Assembly: GCA_016711045.1 (NCBI GenBank)
Contig: JADJTT010000011.1
Location: 1-64,000 of the forward strand
Direction: 5' to 3'
DNA length: 64,000 bases
Origin: Saprospirales bacterium
GTDB lineage: Bacteria > Bacteroidota > Bacteroidia > Chitinophagales > Saprospiraceae
The notes under the pieces were generated by a model, which did no database searches, was not told the DNA's origin, and saw only the letters and a list, made by a program, of their open reading frames with translations. Of this stretch, positions 1 to 9,023 are shown piece by piece. Each line of letters starts with the position of its first letter. Positions within the stretch are counted from its first letter, which is position 1. The translations under genes were made by a program, and so were the position numbers.

Positions 1-1
1 C

Positions 2-1931
2 GCACTGTATTGGGAACAATACCTTGCCGCCTTCAGCCCGGGTGAGAATTTGTCTCGCGGGCTATCCAACAACGAATCTATTTCAAACATAATCAACAAG
101 CCTATCGGCGGAAAGCATGGCTTTGCATTGCGCGACCGATCTACCCGTGACTTTGGATCATGGCACCAGAAATCATCTGTCATCATTCAGAAAGATCCTG
201 ACGATACGATTGTGGGGCCGGATAAGCTTGACCTGCTGATCAGTTACCTCGGTGGAATGGACCTTGCAATGGGAAGATGGGATACGCAACTGCATTTTGA
301 GCATGATCCTGACAGGCAAGCCGGCATGTGGTACGATGTGCATGTGAAGATAGAAGGCGAAGCAGGATTTGATGTGCTGCGCAATTTTGCACACCGATGG
401 AAGGCCAACGCTGTTTTCCTGGGATCGGGGTTTGAACAATTCCGCACAGTGGATGTCTCACCGGAACTGGGGACGATCTGGAAGAAGATTTTGACATGCC
501 GCATCCTGCCGACATAAAAATTCCGTTGCCGCATGAATCGAATGCTTTTTTGTGCAGATCAACCGCACCATTCCGCCACGTTCATGCTTATCACTGCCAG
601 GTGTAAGTGCAGTTGCGGAAATAGAGATACCTGACCTGGAAGGCGAGCTTGGTTCGCTGGTTTCTTACACAAAAGCCTACAACCTGGCAAGGAAATTCAT
701 CATCATCAATGAACAATATTTTTTCAGCCAGGAAATGGCCTTGCTGTTGCACCAGCGCCTTGCAGCAAGCGATGGCCCTGAGTTCCTGATACTTGTTCTG
801 CCTATAAAGCTGGAGGAATCCACTTACATTGATCCCAACCTGTTCCAACTGCGCAAGCTGGCGATAGATACTTTGTACTACGGCGCGGAAGTAGCTCCTA
901 TTGACGAAACAGGATCGCGTTGCGGAAAGATAGTTCCGCCCGCCACAGGAGATCCAAAGGTCAGGAACAAAGTAGCGATCATGACGCCAGTGAACGTGGA
1001 AGGCAATCCAGTGTACGTGCACGCAAAGCACAGCATTGTGGACGATGTTTGGATGTCGATAGGCTCTGCTAATATCGGCAGCCGCAGCCTCACCTTTGAC
1101 GGAGAAATAAATGCGGCAATTGTAGGCAATAGCCTGTACAAAGGGGGAACGACCCTTGTCCGCAACCATCGCATAGAAATTTGCCGGCAGCTATTGGGAT
1201 TGCCGGAGGCATACAGCGCTTTATTGCAGGACCCTTATGCAACATTCCGTTTATTCAAGGCAATTGAGCAGCAGCAGGAGTCGTACAGCTTCCGTCTGCA
1301 TCCACAACCATTGCATACAAAGTTCCTTGATCCTTTGTATAAATTAAGAGTTGGGGAATCTGCTTTCGACTCGCTGGTAGATATTGTAGCTACGCTCAAT
1401 TTCACTGATCCTTCTTTTACATTTTTAACCTGCAATGCGCTTGACCCGGATGGAAGAAGCAACAGTCCTACGCGACTGGCATTTTTAGCAGGCATTGGTG
1501 GCATTGGGAAAACAGTTCCAGCAGCTACAGCCAATATCGGTTTCAATTTTTCAGCGGCGGCAGATGCATCTATCCGCACAGCCATCACTGCGGGAAACAA
1601 CATACACCTGCTGGTGAAGATGATCATTGAGGTACAAACAGAAGAAGGTCCTTTAGATGCAGGCCCGTTCGTGATCCGCGAGTATCCTTTGAAGATTGCC
1701 TCTGCAACAAACATCATAACGGCGGACGGTAGTCCCGATCCTGATACCACTATCATTACCTTCCCGATATCGGTAACTGAAAAATATACTGCAAGGCTAG
1801 AGATACAGGATGTAACAAGTGCTTCGCCGGGCACCGTATTATTTACAGTGGCAGAGTCTTTTGATCCGGCAACAGCTTCGCCTCCCATTACGCACGGGTC
1901 AGGGAGGGATGTTATTTTGATTATTTCCTAG
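2..1931 (+). CDS. Phospholipase D-like enzyme, 5' partial, with two frameshifts
   Basis: A phospholipase D superfamily protein that would hydrolyse phospholipid head groups. The reading frame is open from base 2, so the true start lies outside the window. It carries a first HQK motif (about base 160), a GGMDLAMGRWDT stretch typical of plant and animal-like PLDs (about 245-285), then a second HKD motif HAKHSIVD followed by GSANIGSRS (about 1020-1090). The C-terminal 150 residues look like an Ig-type domain. The frame breaks twice: one extra G near 480 and one extra T in the T6 run at 545-550 restore a continuous product through the join FFVQINRTIPP. Both breaks look like single-base deletions, so this may be a sequencing error rather than a pseudogene. 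Family assignment is firm; substrate is unknown. Confidence 0.75.
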
Positions 1932-2031
1932 CCCCCGCTCAAAGGGCCAACCACTTCAATACCTGTTTGTTGACCTTGTGGGTAGCGACCTGGCGAAGTT
2001 AGGCAGGCCCCGGTTTGTCCCCACAAAAGAA

Positions 2032-2064
2032 AAAGCCCTGCAAGCTATCAACTTGCAGGGCTTT
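2032..2064. terminator. Hairpin terminator between PLD gene and tRNA-Glu
   Basis: A perfect 13-bp stem (AAAGCCCTGCAAG and its complement) with a 7-nt loop. The A-rich 5' side and T-rich 3' side let it work in both directions for the convergent PLD gene and tRNA-Glu. Confidence 0.75.
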
Positions 2065-2080
2065 AACATTTAACTTTTTG

Positions 2081-2152
2081 TAGTCCGTACGGGAATTGAA
2101 CCCGTGTCTCCACTGTGAAAGAGTGGCATCCTAACCCCTAGACGAACGGACC
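2081..2152 (-). tRNA. tRNA-Glu (anticodon TTC)
   Basis: The minus strand folds as a cloverleaf: a 7-bp acceptor stem (GGTCCGT against ACGGACT, with one G-T pair), an anticodon stem-loop CCACT-CTTTCAC-AGTGG giving anticodon TTC, and a T arm with GGTTCAATTCC. The discriminator base is A. The CCA end is not encoded. It lies head to head with gap. Confidence 0.93.
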
Positions 2153-2212
2153 GTCTTATACTTGTTCGCTTTAAACAAGCCGTAGAACCCTTAGGTTCCC
2201 TCTAAAGCGATG

Positions 2213-2243
2213 CAAATTTATGCGCTTTTTATAGAATTGCAAA
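2213..2243 (-). promoter_or_regulatory. Bacteroidota-type promoter for tRNA-Glu
   Basis: On the minus strand there is a TTTG at 2243-2240, a 19-nt spacer and TAAATTTG at 2220-2213. This matches the known Bacteroidota sigma-A consensus TTTG-N19-TAnnTTTG. It would start transcription about 55 nt upstream of the mature tRNA. Confidence 0.6.
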
Positions 2244-2311
2244 TTTTTTTGAAAAAATGTATCAAAAACCTCTCTTCCGCACTTATCCGGGAATGCCATT
2301 CAGGAATTTCG

Positions 2312-2319
2312 TAAATTTG
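2312..2319 (+). promoter_or_regulatory. Probable -7 box for gap
   Basis: TAAATTTG matches the Bacteroidota -7 consensus TAnnTTTG and lies 77 bases upstream of the gap start. I see no good -33 TTTG at the expected distance, so support is partial. Confidence 0.35.
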
Positions 2320-2395
2320 CACCCGAATTGGGAAATTCACTTCCTTATTGTTATATTTACACCAAGAAAATTTCTCACCAAATCATACTGTTATT

Positions 2396-3388
2396 ATGGC
2401 AAAGAGAGTAGCAATTAATGGCTTCGGACGCATTGGCCGCCTGACCTTCCGCAACCTGATGAACATGAAGGACGTTGAAGTAGTCGCTATCAACGATCTT
2501 ACCGACAATCCGACCCTGGCTCACCTGTTGAAGTACGATTCCGTTCACGGAAAATTCAACGGATCTGTCAGCGCCGACGATACGCATATCCACGTAAACG
2601 GCAAGGCCATCCATGCCCTTGCAGAAAAGGATCCCACCAAATTGCCCTGGAAAGAACTGAATGTCGACCTCGTACTCGAGTGCACAGGCCGCTTTACCGA
2701 TCCCGAAAAGGCCGGTTGGCACCTGCAAGCCGGCGCGAAGAAAGTCATCATTTCCGCTCCTGCAAAAGGCGATATCCCTACCATCGTATTGGGTGTCAAT
2801 GAGGATAAGATCCATGTTGATGCAAATATCTACTCCAACGCTTCCTGCACGACCAACTGCCTGGCCCCGATGGTGAAGGTACTCGATGATAACTTCGGCT
2901 TCGAAAGCGGTTTTATGACCACGATCCACGCCTATACGGCCGATCAGAATCTCCAGGACGCGCCGCACAGTGATCTTCGCCGTGCCCGTTCCGCAGCGGT
3001 TTCCATCGTTCCAACTTCCACCGGCGCCGCCAAAGCCGTAGGGCTGGTACTCCCCCACCTCAAAGGCAAACTCAATGGAAACGCCATGCGCGTACCGGTG
3101 CCCGATGGTTCTGTGACCGACCTGACTGCCATCGTGCGCAAGGCCTGCACGGTAGAGGAGATCAAGGAAGCATTCAAGAAAGCAGCTAGAGGCCCACTGG
3201 CCGGTATCCTCGAATACAACGAAGATCCGATCGTGTCTGCTGACATCATCGGCAACAAGCATTCCTGCATCTTCGACAGCGACCTGACGATGGTCATCGG
3301 CAATACGGTGAAGATCGTGGGCTGGTACGACAACGAAGCCGGCTACAGCGCTCGTCTCGCCGACCTGGCTGTGAAACTTATGGCATAA
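2396..3388 (+). CDS. gap: Glyceraldehyde-3-phosphate dehydrogenase, type I
   Basis: Oxidises glyceraldehyde-3-phosphate to 1,3-bisphosphoglycerate with NAD+ in cytosolic glycolysis. The 330-residue product has the usual length. The N-terminal Rossmann motif is NGFGRIGR (residues 8-15). The catalytic cysteine is C151 within SNASCTTNC, with the partner histidine near residue 178. The start is placed at MAKRVAINGFG, where family members begin, rather than at an upstream in-frame ATG at 2348. pgk, encoding the next glycolytic enzyme, follows 57 bases downstream on the same strand, with a hairpin between them. Confidence 0.97.
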   Translation: MAKRVAINGFGRIGRLTFRNLMNMKDVEVVAINDLTDNPTLAHLLKYDSVHGKFNGSVSADDTHIHVNGKAIHALAEKDPTKLPWKELNVDLVLECTGRFTDPEKAGWHLQAGAKKVIISAPAKGDIPTIVLGVNEDKIHVDANIYSNASCTTNCLAPMVKVLDDNFGFESGFMTTIHAYTADQNLQDAPHSDLRRARSAAVSIVPTSTGAAKAVGLVLPHLKGKLNGNAMRVPVPDGSVTDLTAIVRKACTVEEIKEAFKKAARGPLAGILEYNEDPIVSADIIGNKHSCIFDSDLTMVIGNTVKIVGWYDNEAGYSARLADLAVKLMA

Positions 3389-3396
3389 GTATTATT

Positions 3397-3426
3397 GGGG
3401 TGCAGCTCGTTCCCGAGCTGCACCCC
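3397..3426 (+). terminator. Strong hairpin between gap and pgk
   Basis: A 13-bp perfect stem (GGGGTGCAGCTCG and its complement) with a TTCC loop starts 8 bases after the gap stop and ends 19 bases before pgk. There is no T-run after it. It may act as an mRNA-stabilising or partial-termination element that sets the gap:pgk ratio. Confidence 0.6.
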
Positions 3427-3445
3427 TTCATATATCACCCGCCTT

Positions 3446-4651
3446 ATGAAAAATCTTTCTTTCCAATTCAAGAAAGTCCTGGTACGCGTTGATTTCAACG
3501 TACCCGTCGATAAGCAATACCACATTACCGACGATACCCGGATCCAGGCAGCGCTCCCCACATTGAACCATATCCTCGAGCAGGGAGGCGCCCTCATTCT
3601 CCTCTCCCACTTCGGGCGCCCCGATGAAAAGCGCAAGGAAGACGGCTCGATCGATGTGGCCCGCTTTACGATGCGCCACCTCGTTGACCACCTGTCCAAG
3701 GTGCTCGGCCGACCGGTTCAATTTTGCGATGAACTAACCGGCGAGAAACCGGCTAAAATGGCCGCAGCCCTTCTCCCCGGGGAAGTGCTGCTCATGGAAA
3801 ATACGCGCTTTCTCCCCGGCGAGAAAAAAGGAAGTGAAGAGCTCGCCAAAGAATGGGCAGCCCTGGCCGACCTTTATGTGAACGACGCATTCGGTGCAGC
3901 CCACCGGGCCCATGCGTCTACCACCACCGTAGCCAAATTCTTCGGGCCCGATGCCAAATCTTTTGGGTACCTGATGGAGGAAGAGGTGAAAAGTGGGAAA
4001 CGCATTCTCGAACACCCCGACCGCCCGCTCACCGCCATTATCGGCGGCGCCAAGGTCTCCGACAAGATCCTCCTGCTCGAACGCCTGCTCAACCTCGCCG
4101 ACACCATCATCGTGGGCGGTGGTATGGCTTATACGTTTATGAAAGCCCAGGGCGGCACCATCGGAAATTCCCTGGTAGAAGATGATCGCCTCGAACTGGC
4201 GGCCGAACTGATAAAGAAAGCTGCCGACCGGGGCGTTAAGTTCCTCCTGCCGGAAGACTCTATTATCGCAGATCAGTTCTCCAACGAGGCCAACCACAAA
4301 ACAGCCGACAGCAATGCCGTACCCGACGGCTGGATGGGCCTCGATATCGGCCCCAAAGCCTGCAAGGCGTTCACCGAAGCGATTCTTGCCTCCAAGACTA
4401 TCCTGTGGAACGGTCCCATGGGCGTATTCGAAATGCCCAACTACGCCACAGGTACCAAAACGATCGCGGAAGCCGTGGCCAAGGCCACCCAAAACGGCGC
4501 TTTCTCCCTCGTAGGCGGTGGCGACTCCGTAGCTGCCATCAACCTGCTCCATCTACAAGATCAGATCAGCTTCGTCTCCACCGGCGGCGGCGCGATGCTG
4601 GAATTGCTGGAAGGGAAAGAGTTGCCGGGGGTAGCAGCGATGATTAAGTAA
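3446..4651 (+). CDS. pgk: Phosphoglycerate kinase
   Basis: Transfers phosphate from 1,3-bisphosphoglycerate to ADP in glycolysis. The 401-residue product has the normal bacterial length. It shows RVDFNVPVD near the N-terminus, the HFGRPDE substrate-loop region, and the C-terminal nucleotide-binding LVGGGDS. The start at MKNLSF is chosen because the preceding in-frame stretch is the intergenic hairpin. It sits directly behind gap and is probably co-transcribed with it. Confidence 0.97.
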   Translation: MKNLSFQFKKVLVRVDFNVPVDKQYHITDDTRIQAALPTLNHILEQGGALILLSHFGRPDEKRKEDGSIDVARFTMRHLVDHLSKVLGRPVQFCDELTGEKPAKMAAALLPGEVLLMENTRFLPGEKKGSEELAKEWAALADLYVNDAFGAAHRAHASTTTVAKFFGPDAKSFGYLMEEEVKSGKRILEHPDRPLTAIIGGAKVSDKILLLERLLNLADTIIVGGGMAYTFMKAQGGTIGNSLVEDDRLELAAELIKKAADRGVKFLLPEDSIIADQFSNEANHKTADSNAVPDGWMGLDIGPKACKAFTEAILASKTILWNGPMGVFEMPNYATGTKTIAEAVAKATQNGAFSLVGGGDSVAAINLLHLQDQISFVSTGGGAMLELLEGKELPGVAAMIK

Positions 4652-4734
4652 GCAGGAGTTATCCTGGTTTCTTCTATTAGAGAAGTTAAAAACGTCCTGA
4701 AAAACAGCTTCTTTTTTTGCTTTGGTACGCATTT

Positions 4735-4848
4735 GTCCCCCGCTGGCGGGGGTTGGGGGTGGAATAACAACATTTTAAGCCCCTAAAGGTAAGGAGATCA
4801 ATGTATTGCATGGAGTATGTCCACCCCCTACCCCCGCCAGCGGGGGAC
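4735..4848. repeat. Inverted repeat with 29-bp arms
   Basis: Arms at 4735-4763 and 4820-4848 are complementary over 29 bp with one mismatch and enclose 56 bp. Each arm also folds on itself around CCCCCGCTGGCGGGGG. It occupies the gap between the convergent pgk and dTDP-glucose dehydratase genes, so it may serve as a two-way terminator or be a MITE-like remnant. Confidence 0.75.
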
Positions 4849-4915
4849 AGCGCGTGCAACCATCCAGACAGGAACTTTTTTCCTGCCCCCCCTACAAGAT
4901 TCGCATGACCCATGC

Positions 4916-5971
4916 TTACCCTTTATATTGATGCTCATAATACCCCTGATACGCCCCGGAAGTCACATGCGCCAACCAGTCGGCGTGGTCAAAATACCAA
5001 TCGACGGTGCGGCGCAGGCCTTCTTCCATGCCCATAGAGGGCTCCCATCCCAACTCTCGTTGTAATTTCCCGGAATCGATGGCATAGCGCCGGTCGTGGC
5101 CGGGACGGTCCTTGACGAAGGTGATCAATTGGCGGGCCGTACCTGTGGGGCGCCCCATCCGGGCATCGACTGCATCGCACAGCAGGTGCACGAGGTCGAT
5201 GTTCTTCCACTCGTTGTTGCCGCCGATGTTGTAGGTTTCGCCCAATTTGCCTTTGTGAAAGATCACGTCGATCGCGCCCACATGATCGAGCACCCACAAC
5301 CAGTCGCGGGTGTATTTTCCATCGCCGTAAATGGGCAGTGGCTTGTCGTGCTGAATATTATTGATGATCAGCGGGATCAGCTTTTCCGGAAATTGATAAG
5401 GCCCGTAGTTGTTGGAACAATTGGACAACACCACCGGCATCCCATAGGTGTGCCAGTAGGCCCGCACTAAAAAGTCAGAACTGGCCTTGGACGCCGAATA
5501 CGGTGAACGGGGATCGTAAGATGTCTCCTCGGTGAAATAACCGGTCTCCCCCAAACTGCCGTACACTTCATCGGTCGACACGTGGTAAAACCGCTTTCCT
5601 TCAAAATCCGTCCAACTCCGGCGAGCTGCATTTAACAATTCCACCGTCCCGATAATGTTGGTCCGTATAAACGCCATCGGATCGGTGATTGACCGGTCGA
5701 CATGCGACTCCGCCGCCAGGTGGATCACCGCATCGAACTGATGTGTTTCAAACAGTGTATCCAAAAACGCCACATCCGAGATATCCCCTTTTACGAACGT
5801 ATAATTGGGCGCCCCTTCCACGTCTTTCAGGTTCTCCAGATTGCCCGCATAGGTCAGCAGATCCAGGTTGACGATCTTATACTGCGGATAGGCATTCACG
5901 AAGTGTCGCACTACGTGGGAGCCGATGAAGCCGGCGCCGCCGGTGATTAGGATGGTGATCGTGGTTGTCAT
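4916..5971 (-). CDS. rfbB: dTDP-glucose 4,6-dehydratase
   Basis: A short-chain dehydrogenase that converts dTDP-glucose to dTDP-4-keto-6-deoxyglucose, the precursor of rhamnose and other deoxysugars. The 351-residue product has GGAGFIGS for NAD binding near the start, a TDEVYG active-site segment, and the YSASK catalytic Tyr-Lys pair. The start at MTTTITILITGG is preferred over a longer in-frame start at 5995, because the family begins just before the glycine motif. It is the last gene of a three-gene minus-strand operon, 34 bases after the decarboxylase-like gene. No other rml gene is visible in the window. Confidence 0.93.
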   Translation of the reverse strand: MTTTITILITGGAGFIGSHVVRHFVNAYPQYKIVNLDLLTYAGNLENLKDVEGAPNYTFVKGDISDVAFLDTLFETHQFDAVIHLAAESHVDRSITDPMAFIRTNIIGTVELLNAARRSWTDFEGKRFYHVSTDEVYGSLGETGYFTEETSYDPRSPYSASKASSDFLVRAYWHTYGMPVVLSNCSNNYGPYQFPEKLIPLIINNIQHDKPLPIYGDGKYTRDWLWVLDHVGAIDVIFHKGKLGETYNIGGNNEWKNIDLVHLLCDAVDARMGRPTGTARQLITFVKDRPGHDRRYAIDSGKLQRELGWEPSMGMEEGLRRTVDWYFDHADWLAHVTSGAYQGYYEHQYKG

Positions 5972-6005
5972 AGGTAGATGTTTAAGAGACGCCATGTGTG
6001 GCGTC

Positions 6006-6947
6006 TTACGGGGTTACGACTCCTTTGAAATATTCGTAGGTGGCTTTCAACCCTTCCTCTCGCCCTACTTTCGGCTCCCAGCCCAGGATCTCCCTGGCTT
6101 TTGTGATATCCGGCTGCCGCACTTTGGGGTCATCTTCTGGCAATGATTTATAAACGATCCTGGCCTGGGGATTATTGACCAGTTTGAGGATCTCTTTGGC
6201 AAAATCCAGGATAGTGATCTCCGTAGGGTTGCCGATGTTGACCGGATAGGCGTAATCGCTGAGCAAAAGGCGATAAATGCCTTCTACGAGGTCATCCACG
6301 TAGCAAAAGGAGCGTGTTTGAGAACCATCGCCGAATACGGTAAGCCCTTCCCCCCGAATGGCCTGGGAGAAGAATGCCGGTAGCGCACGTCCATCTTCCA
6401 CCCGCATACGTGGACCGTAGGTGTTAAAAATCCGGACAATACGGGTTTCTACCTGGTGAAAGTTGTGGTAGGCCATCGTAATAGCCTCCAAAAATCGCTT
6501 GGCCTCATCATATACACCACGAGGTCCTACCGGATTGACGTTCCCCCAATACTCCTCCGTCTGCGGATGAATGAGGGGGTCGCCATATACCTCCGAAGTA
6601 GAGGCTACCAGCATGCGTGCGCCTTTGGCTTTGGCAAGCCCCAGGCAGTTGTGGGTACCCAGGGCGCCCACTTTTAGCGTTTGGATCGGCATTTTCAAAT
6701 AATCGATCGGACTGGCAGGGGACGCGAAGTGCAGAATGTAGTGCAGTTCACCGGGCACATGCACAAACTTGGTGATATCGTGGTGGTAATACTCAAATTC
6801 CTTGAGCGGAAAAAGATGGGCAATGTTGTCCAGATTTCCGGTCAGCAAGTTGTCCATGCCGATCACATGATACCCTTCACGGATAAAGCGGTCGCACAAA
6901 TGGGACCCAAGGAAGCCGGCTGCACCGGTAATTAATACTCTTTTCAC
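6006..6947 (-). CDS. UDP-glucuronate decarboxylase-like SDR epimerase
   Basis: An extended short-chain dehydrogenase of 313 residues, most like UDP-glucuronic acid decarboxylase (UXS), which makes UDP-xylose. Features include the TGAAGFLGSHL cofactor motif at the N-terminus, HFASPASP, STSEVYGDP, and the YDEAKR catalytic Tyr-Lys. The RIFNTYGPRM segment is also characteristic of the UXS group. It overlaps the upstream aminotransferase by 4 bases (ATGA), which suggests translational coupling. Its operon role is nucleotide-sugar supply for surface polysaccharide; the exact sugar is an inference from family resemblance. Confidence 0.85.
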   Translation of the reverse strand: MKRVLITGAAGFLGSHLCDRFIREGYHVIGMDNLLTGNLDNIAHLFPLKEFEYYHHDITKFVHVPGELHYILHFASPASPIDYLKMPIQTLKVGALGTHNCLGLAKAKGARMLVASTSEVYGDPLIHPQTEEYWGNVNPVGPRGVYDEAKRFLEAITMAYHNFHQVETRIVRIFNTYGPRMRVEDGRALPAFFSQAIRGEGLTVFGDGSQTRSFCYVDDLVEGIYRLLLSDYAYPVNIGNPTEITILDFAKEILKLVNNPQARIVYKSLPEDDPKVRQPDITKAREILGWEPKVGREEGLKATYEYFKGVVTP

Positions 6948-8089
6948 AAGGAAAGTGCTTTATGCAATTGTTGAATAATATAATCCTGGATCTCCGGTTC
7001 CATCTCGGAATGCATGGGCAGGGAGAGCACCTTTTGGGCCAGCATTTCCGACACCGGAAAATCACCTTCCCGGTAGCCATAGCCCCGGTATGCTTTCTGG
7101 ATATGGAGCGGCACGGGATAGTATACTCCAGTGGGAATTCCCGCATCCTGCAAATGCGCTTTCACCTGGTCGCGCCCCTCGTCAATGAGCAGGGTGTACT
7201 GATGGAATACATGGGTAGAAAATGGCGCCCTTACGGGTATAGCCAGCTGGCTATTCCCTGAAAAACCCTTGTCGTAATATGCCGCCGCAGCCTGGCGTGC
7301 GGCATTGTATCCATCGAGGTGCGGGAGCTTGATATCCAACACGACTGCCTGAAGCGTGTCCAGGCGCGAATTTACGCCTATCTCATCGTGGTAATACCGT
7401 TCTTTCATCCCGTGGTTGACGATCATCGTGATCTTGTCGGCAAGTACCGGGTCGTTGGTAAAAAGTGCCCCTCCATCGCCGTAGGCGCCCAGATTTTTGG
7501 ACGGAAAGAAGGACGTGCAACCAATATGGCCGATCCCTCCCAGCTTTTGCGTGCGGCCATCCGAGAAATGAAAATCGGCGCCGATAGCTTGCGCATTATC
7601 TTCTACGACAAAAAGCTCATGACGTCCGGCGATATCCATCAGGGCTTCCATATTGGCGCCCTGCCCGAAAAGATGTACGGGAATGATGCAACGCGTTTTA
7701 GGGGTAATGGCTGCTTCTACCTTGGTTTCATCGATGTTGAACGTATCCGGATGCACATCGACAAATACCGGCACGAGCCCCAGCAGGGCGATTACTTCCG
7801 CCGTAGCTACAAACGTAAACGGAGTGGTTATCACCTCATCTCCGGGCTGAAGTCCCAGCGCCATCAGCGCGATCTGAAGGGCATCGGTGCCATTGGCACA
7901 GGGGATCACATGGCTCACCCCCAGGTATTTTTCCAGATTGCGGGCAAACTGGCTCACCGGGCGCCCGTTAATAAATTGGGTAGAGTCAATGACCGCTTGC
8001 ATGGCCCGATCGAGTTCGGTCTTGATCTTTTGGTATTGTGTTTGCAGGTCGACCATGGCGATCTGCTCAGTTGGTGGTTGGGGAATCAT
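6944..8089 (-). CDS. DegT/DnrJ/EryC1/StrS family sugar aminotransferase
   Basis: A PLP-dependent enzyme of 381 residues that would transaminate a keto-sugar nucleotide. The PLP lysine is in SFFPSKNLGAYGDGG, and the substrate-binding VEDNAQAIGA segment precedes it. The sequence resembles WbpE-type aminotransferases, which act on UDP-linked 3-keto sugars, but the substrate cannot be fixed from sequence alone. It is the first gene of the operon with the UXS-like enzyme and dTDP-glucose dehydratase. A TATATTTG box lies upstream. Confidence 0.87.
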   Translation of the reverse strand: MIPQPPTEQIAMVDLQTQYQKIKTELDRAMQAVIDSTQFINGRPVSQFARNLEKYLGVSHVIPCANGTDALQIALMALGLQPGDEVITTPFTFVATAEVIALLGLVPVFVDVHPDTFNIDETKVEAAITPKTRCIIPVHLFGQGANMEALMDIAGRHELFVVEDNAQAIGADFHFSDGRTQKLGGIGHIGCTSFFPSKNLGAYGDGGALFTNDPVLADKITMIVNHGMKERYYHDEIGVNSRLDTLQAVVLDIKLPHLDGYNAARQAAAAYYDKGFSGNSQLAIPVRAPFSTHVFHQYTLLIDEGRDQVKAHLQDAGIPTGVYYPVPLHIQKAYRGYGYREGDFPVSEMLAQKVLSLPMHSEMEPEIQDYIIQQLHKALSL

Positions 8090-8111
8090 AGCTATTGTTT
8101 ACGTGAGGCTG

Positions 8112-8119
8112 CAAATATA
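8112..8119 (-). promoter_or_regulatory. -7 box of the nucleotide-sugar operon
   Basis: The minus strand reads TATATTTG, a perfect TAnnTTTG match, 23 bases upstream of the aminotransferase start. A -33 element is not clear. Confidence 0.45.
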
Positions 8120-8188
8120 GGGAAGGTTAATTGGCATTATGGCAGCAGGGGGCTATCTTTCGCCGTTTATAGTAACAAATATTTCAGC

Positions 8189-8959
8189 ATGTCGCGAAAA
8201 AGACAGCCTCTTTACCTGTTCCTGTTTTTGCTGGCTTCGATCCCAGCGGCCTTAGTTGCCCAAAAACCTGTATACACCTCCAATGAGGGCACTATCCTGG
8301 GCTATCAGTTGTCGTATGGCTTCCAGATTCCAGGGGGTGACCTACAGGAGCGCTTCGGCGCCAATTTTAGTATAGGTACCGGGTTGCAGCTATTTCTCCC
8401 TTCCAACTGGATGATTGAACTGGAAGGACAGTTTCTCTTCGGCAACAAGGTCAAACCCGATGTACTGGCTCCGCTGCGCAGTCCGGAGGGCTATATTATC
8501 GGCAATGATGGCGGCCCGGCAGATGTATTGCTTCGCGAGCGGGGTTTATGGATGGGCGCCTCCATGGGCAAGCTGATCCCCCTCCTGGCCGGCAACCCGC
8601 GTTCCGGCCTCCGGCTCAGCATTGGCGCCGGCATACTCCAGCACAAGATCCGGATACAGAACGATCCAACGATCAGCGTGCCTGCGCTGCGGGGCGAATA
8701 CCTGAAGGGATACGACCGGCTCACCAACGGGCTGGCATTAAAGGAATTCGTTGGCTACCAGCATTTCAGCACCCACCGGCGCATCAATTTCTTCGTCGGA
8801 CTGGAATTTATGCAAGGATTCACCGAAAGCCGCCGCGATTGGAATACAGACGAACTGATGCGCGAAGAAGGTTCCCGCCTCGATCTCCTCTACGGTATCC
8901 GTGCCGGTTGGGTGCTGCCGTTTTATTTGGGAGAGGGAGGGGATACGATATATTACTAA
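8189..8959 (+). CDS. Outer-membrane beta-barrel-like exported protein
   Basis: A 256-residue protein that I cannot assign to a named family. It starts with a signal peptide (MSRKRQPLYLFLFLLASIPAALVAQ). The rest is rich in alternating hydrophobic and polar residues with aromatic ends, as in small outer-membrane beta-barrels. The ATG at 8189 is chosen because it begins the signal peptide; the open frame upstream to 7319 is antisense to the aminotransferase. It ends 64 bases before the Kdo transferase gene, so it could share an envelope-related transcript. Confidence 0.75.
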   Translation: MSRKRQPLYLFLFLLASIPAALVAQKPVYTSNEGTILGYQLSYGFQIPGGDLQERFGANFSIGTGLQLFLPSNWMIELEGQFLFGNKVKPDVLAPLRSPEGYIIGNDGGPADVLLRERGLWMGASMGKLIPLLAGNPRSGLRLSIGAGILQHKIRIQNDPTISVPALRGEYLKGYDRLTNGLALKEFVGYQHFSTHRRINFFVGLEFMQGFTESRRDWNTDELMREEGSRLDLLYGIRAGWVLPFYLGEGGDTIYY

Positions 8960-9023
8960 TTGGTTTATAGGGTTTATTAAGTTTATCGGCTTCGCCTGTT
9001 TATTTTCTGTCTATACCTAAACT

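Noticed and set aside
7319..8188. An N-terminal extension of the barrel-like protein
   Set aside because: That stretch is antisense to the aminotransferase, and a signal peptide starts at 8189.
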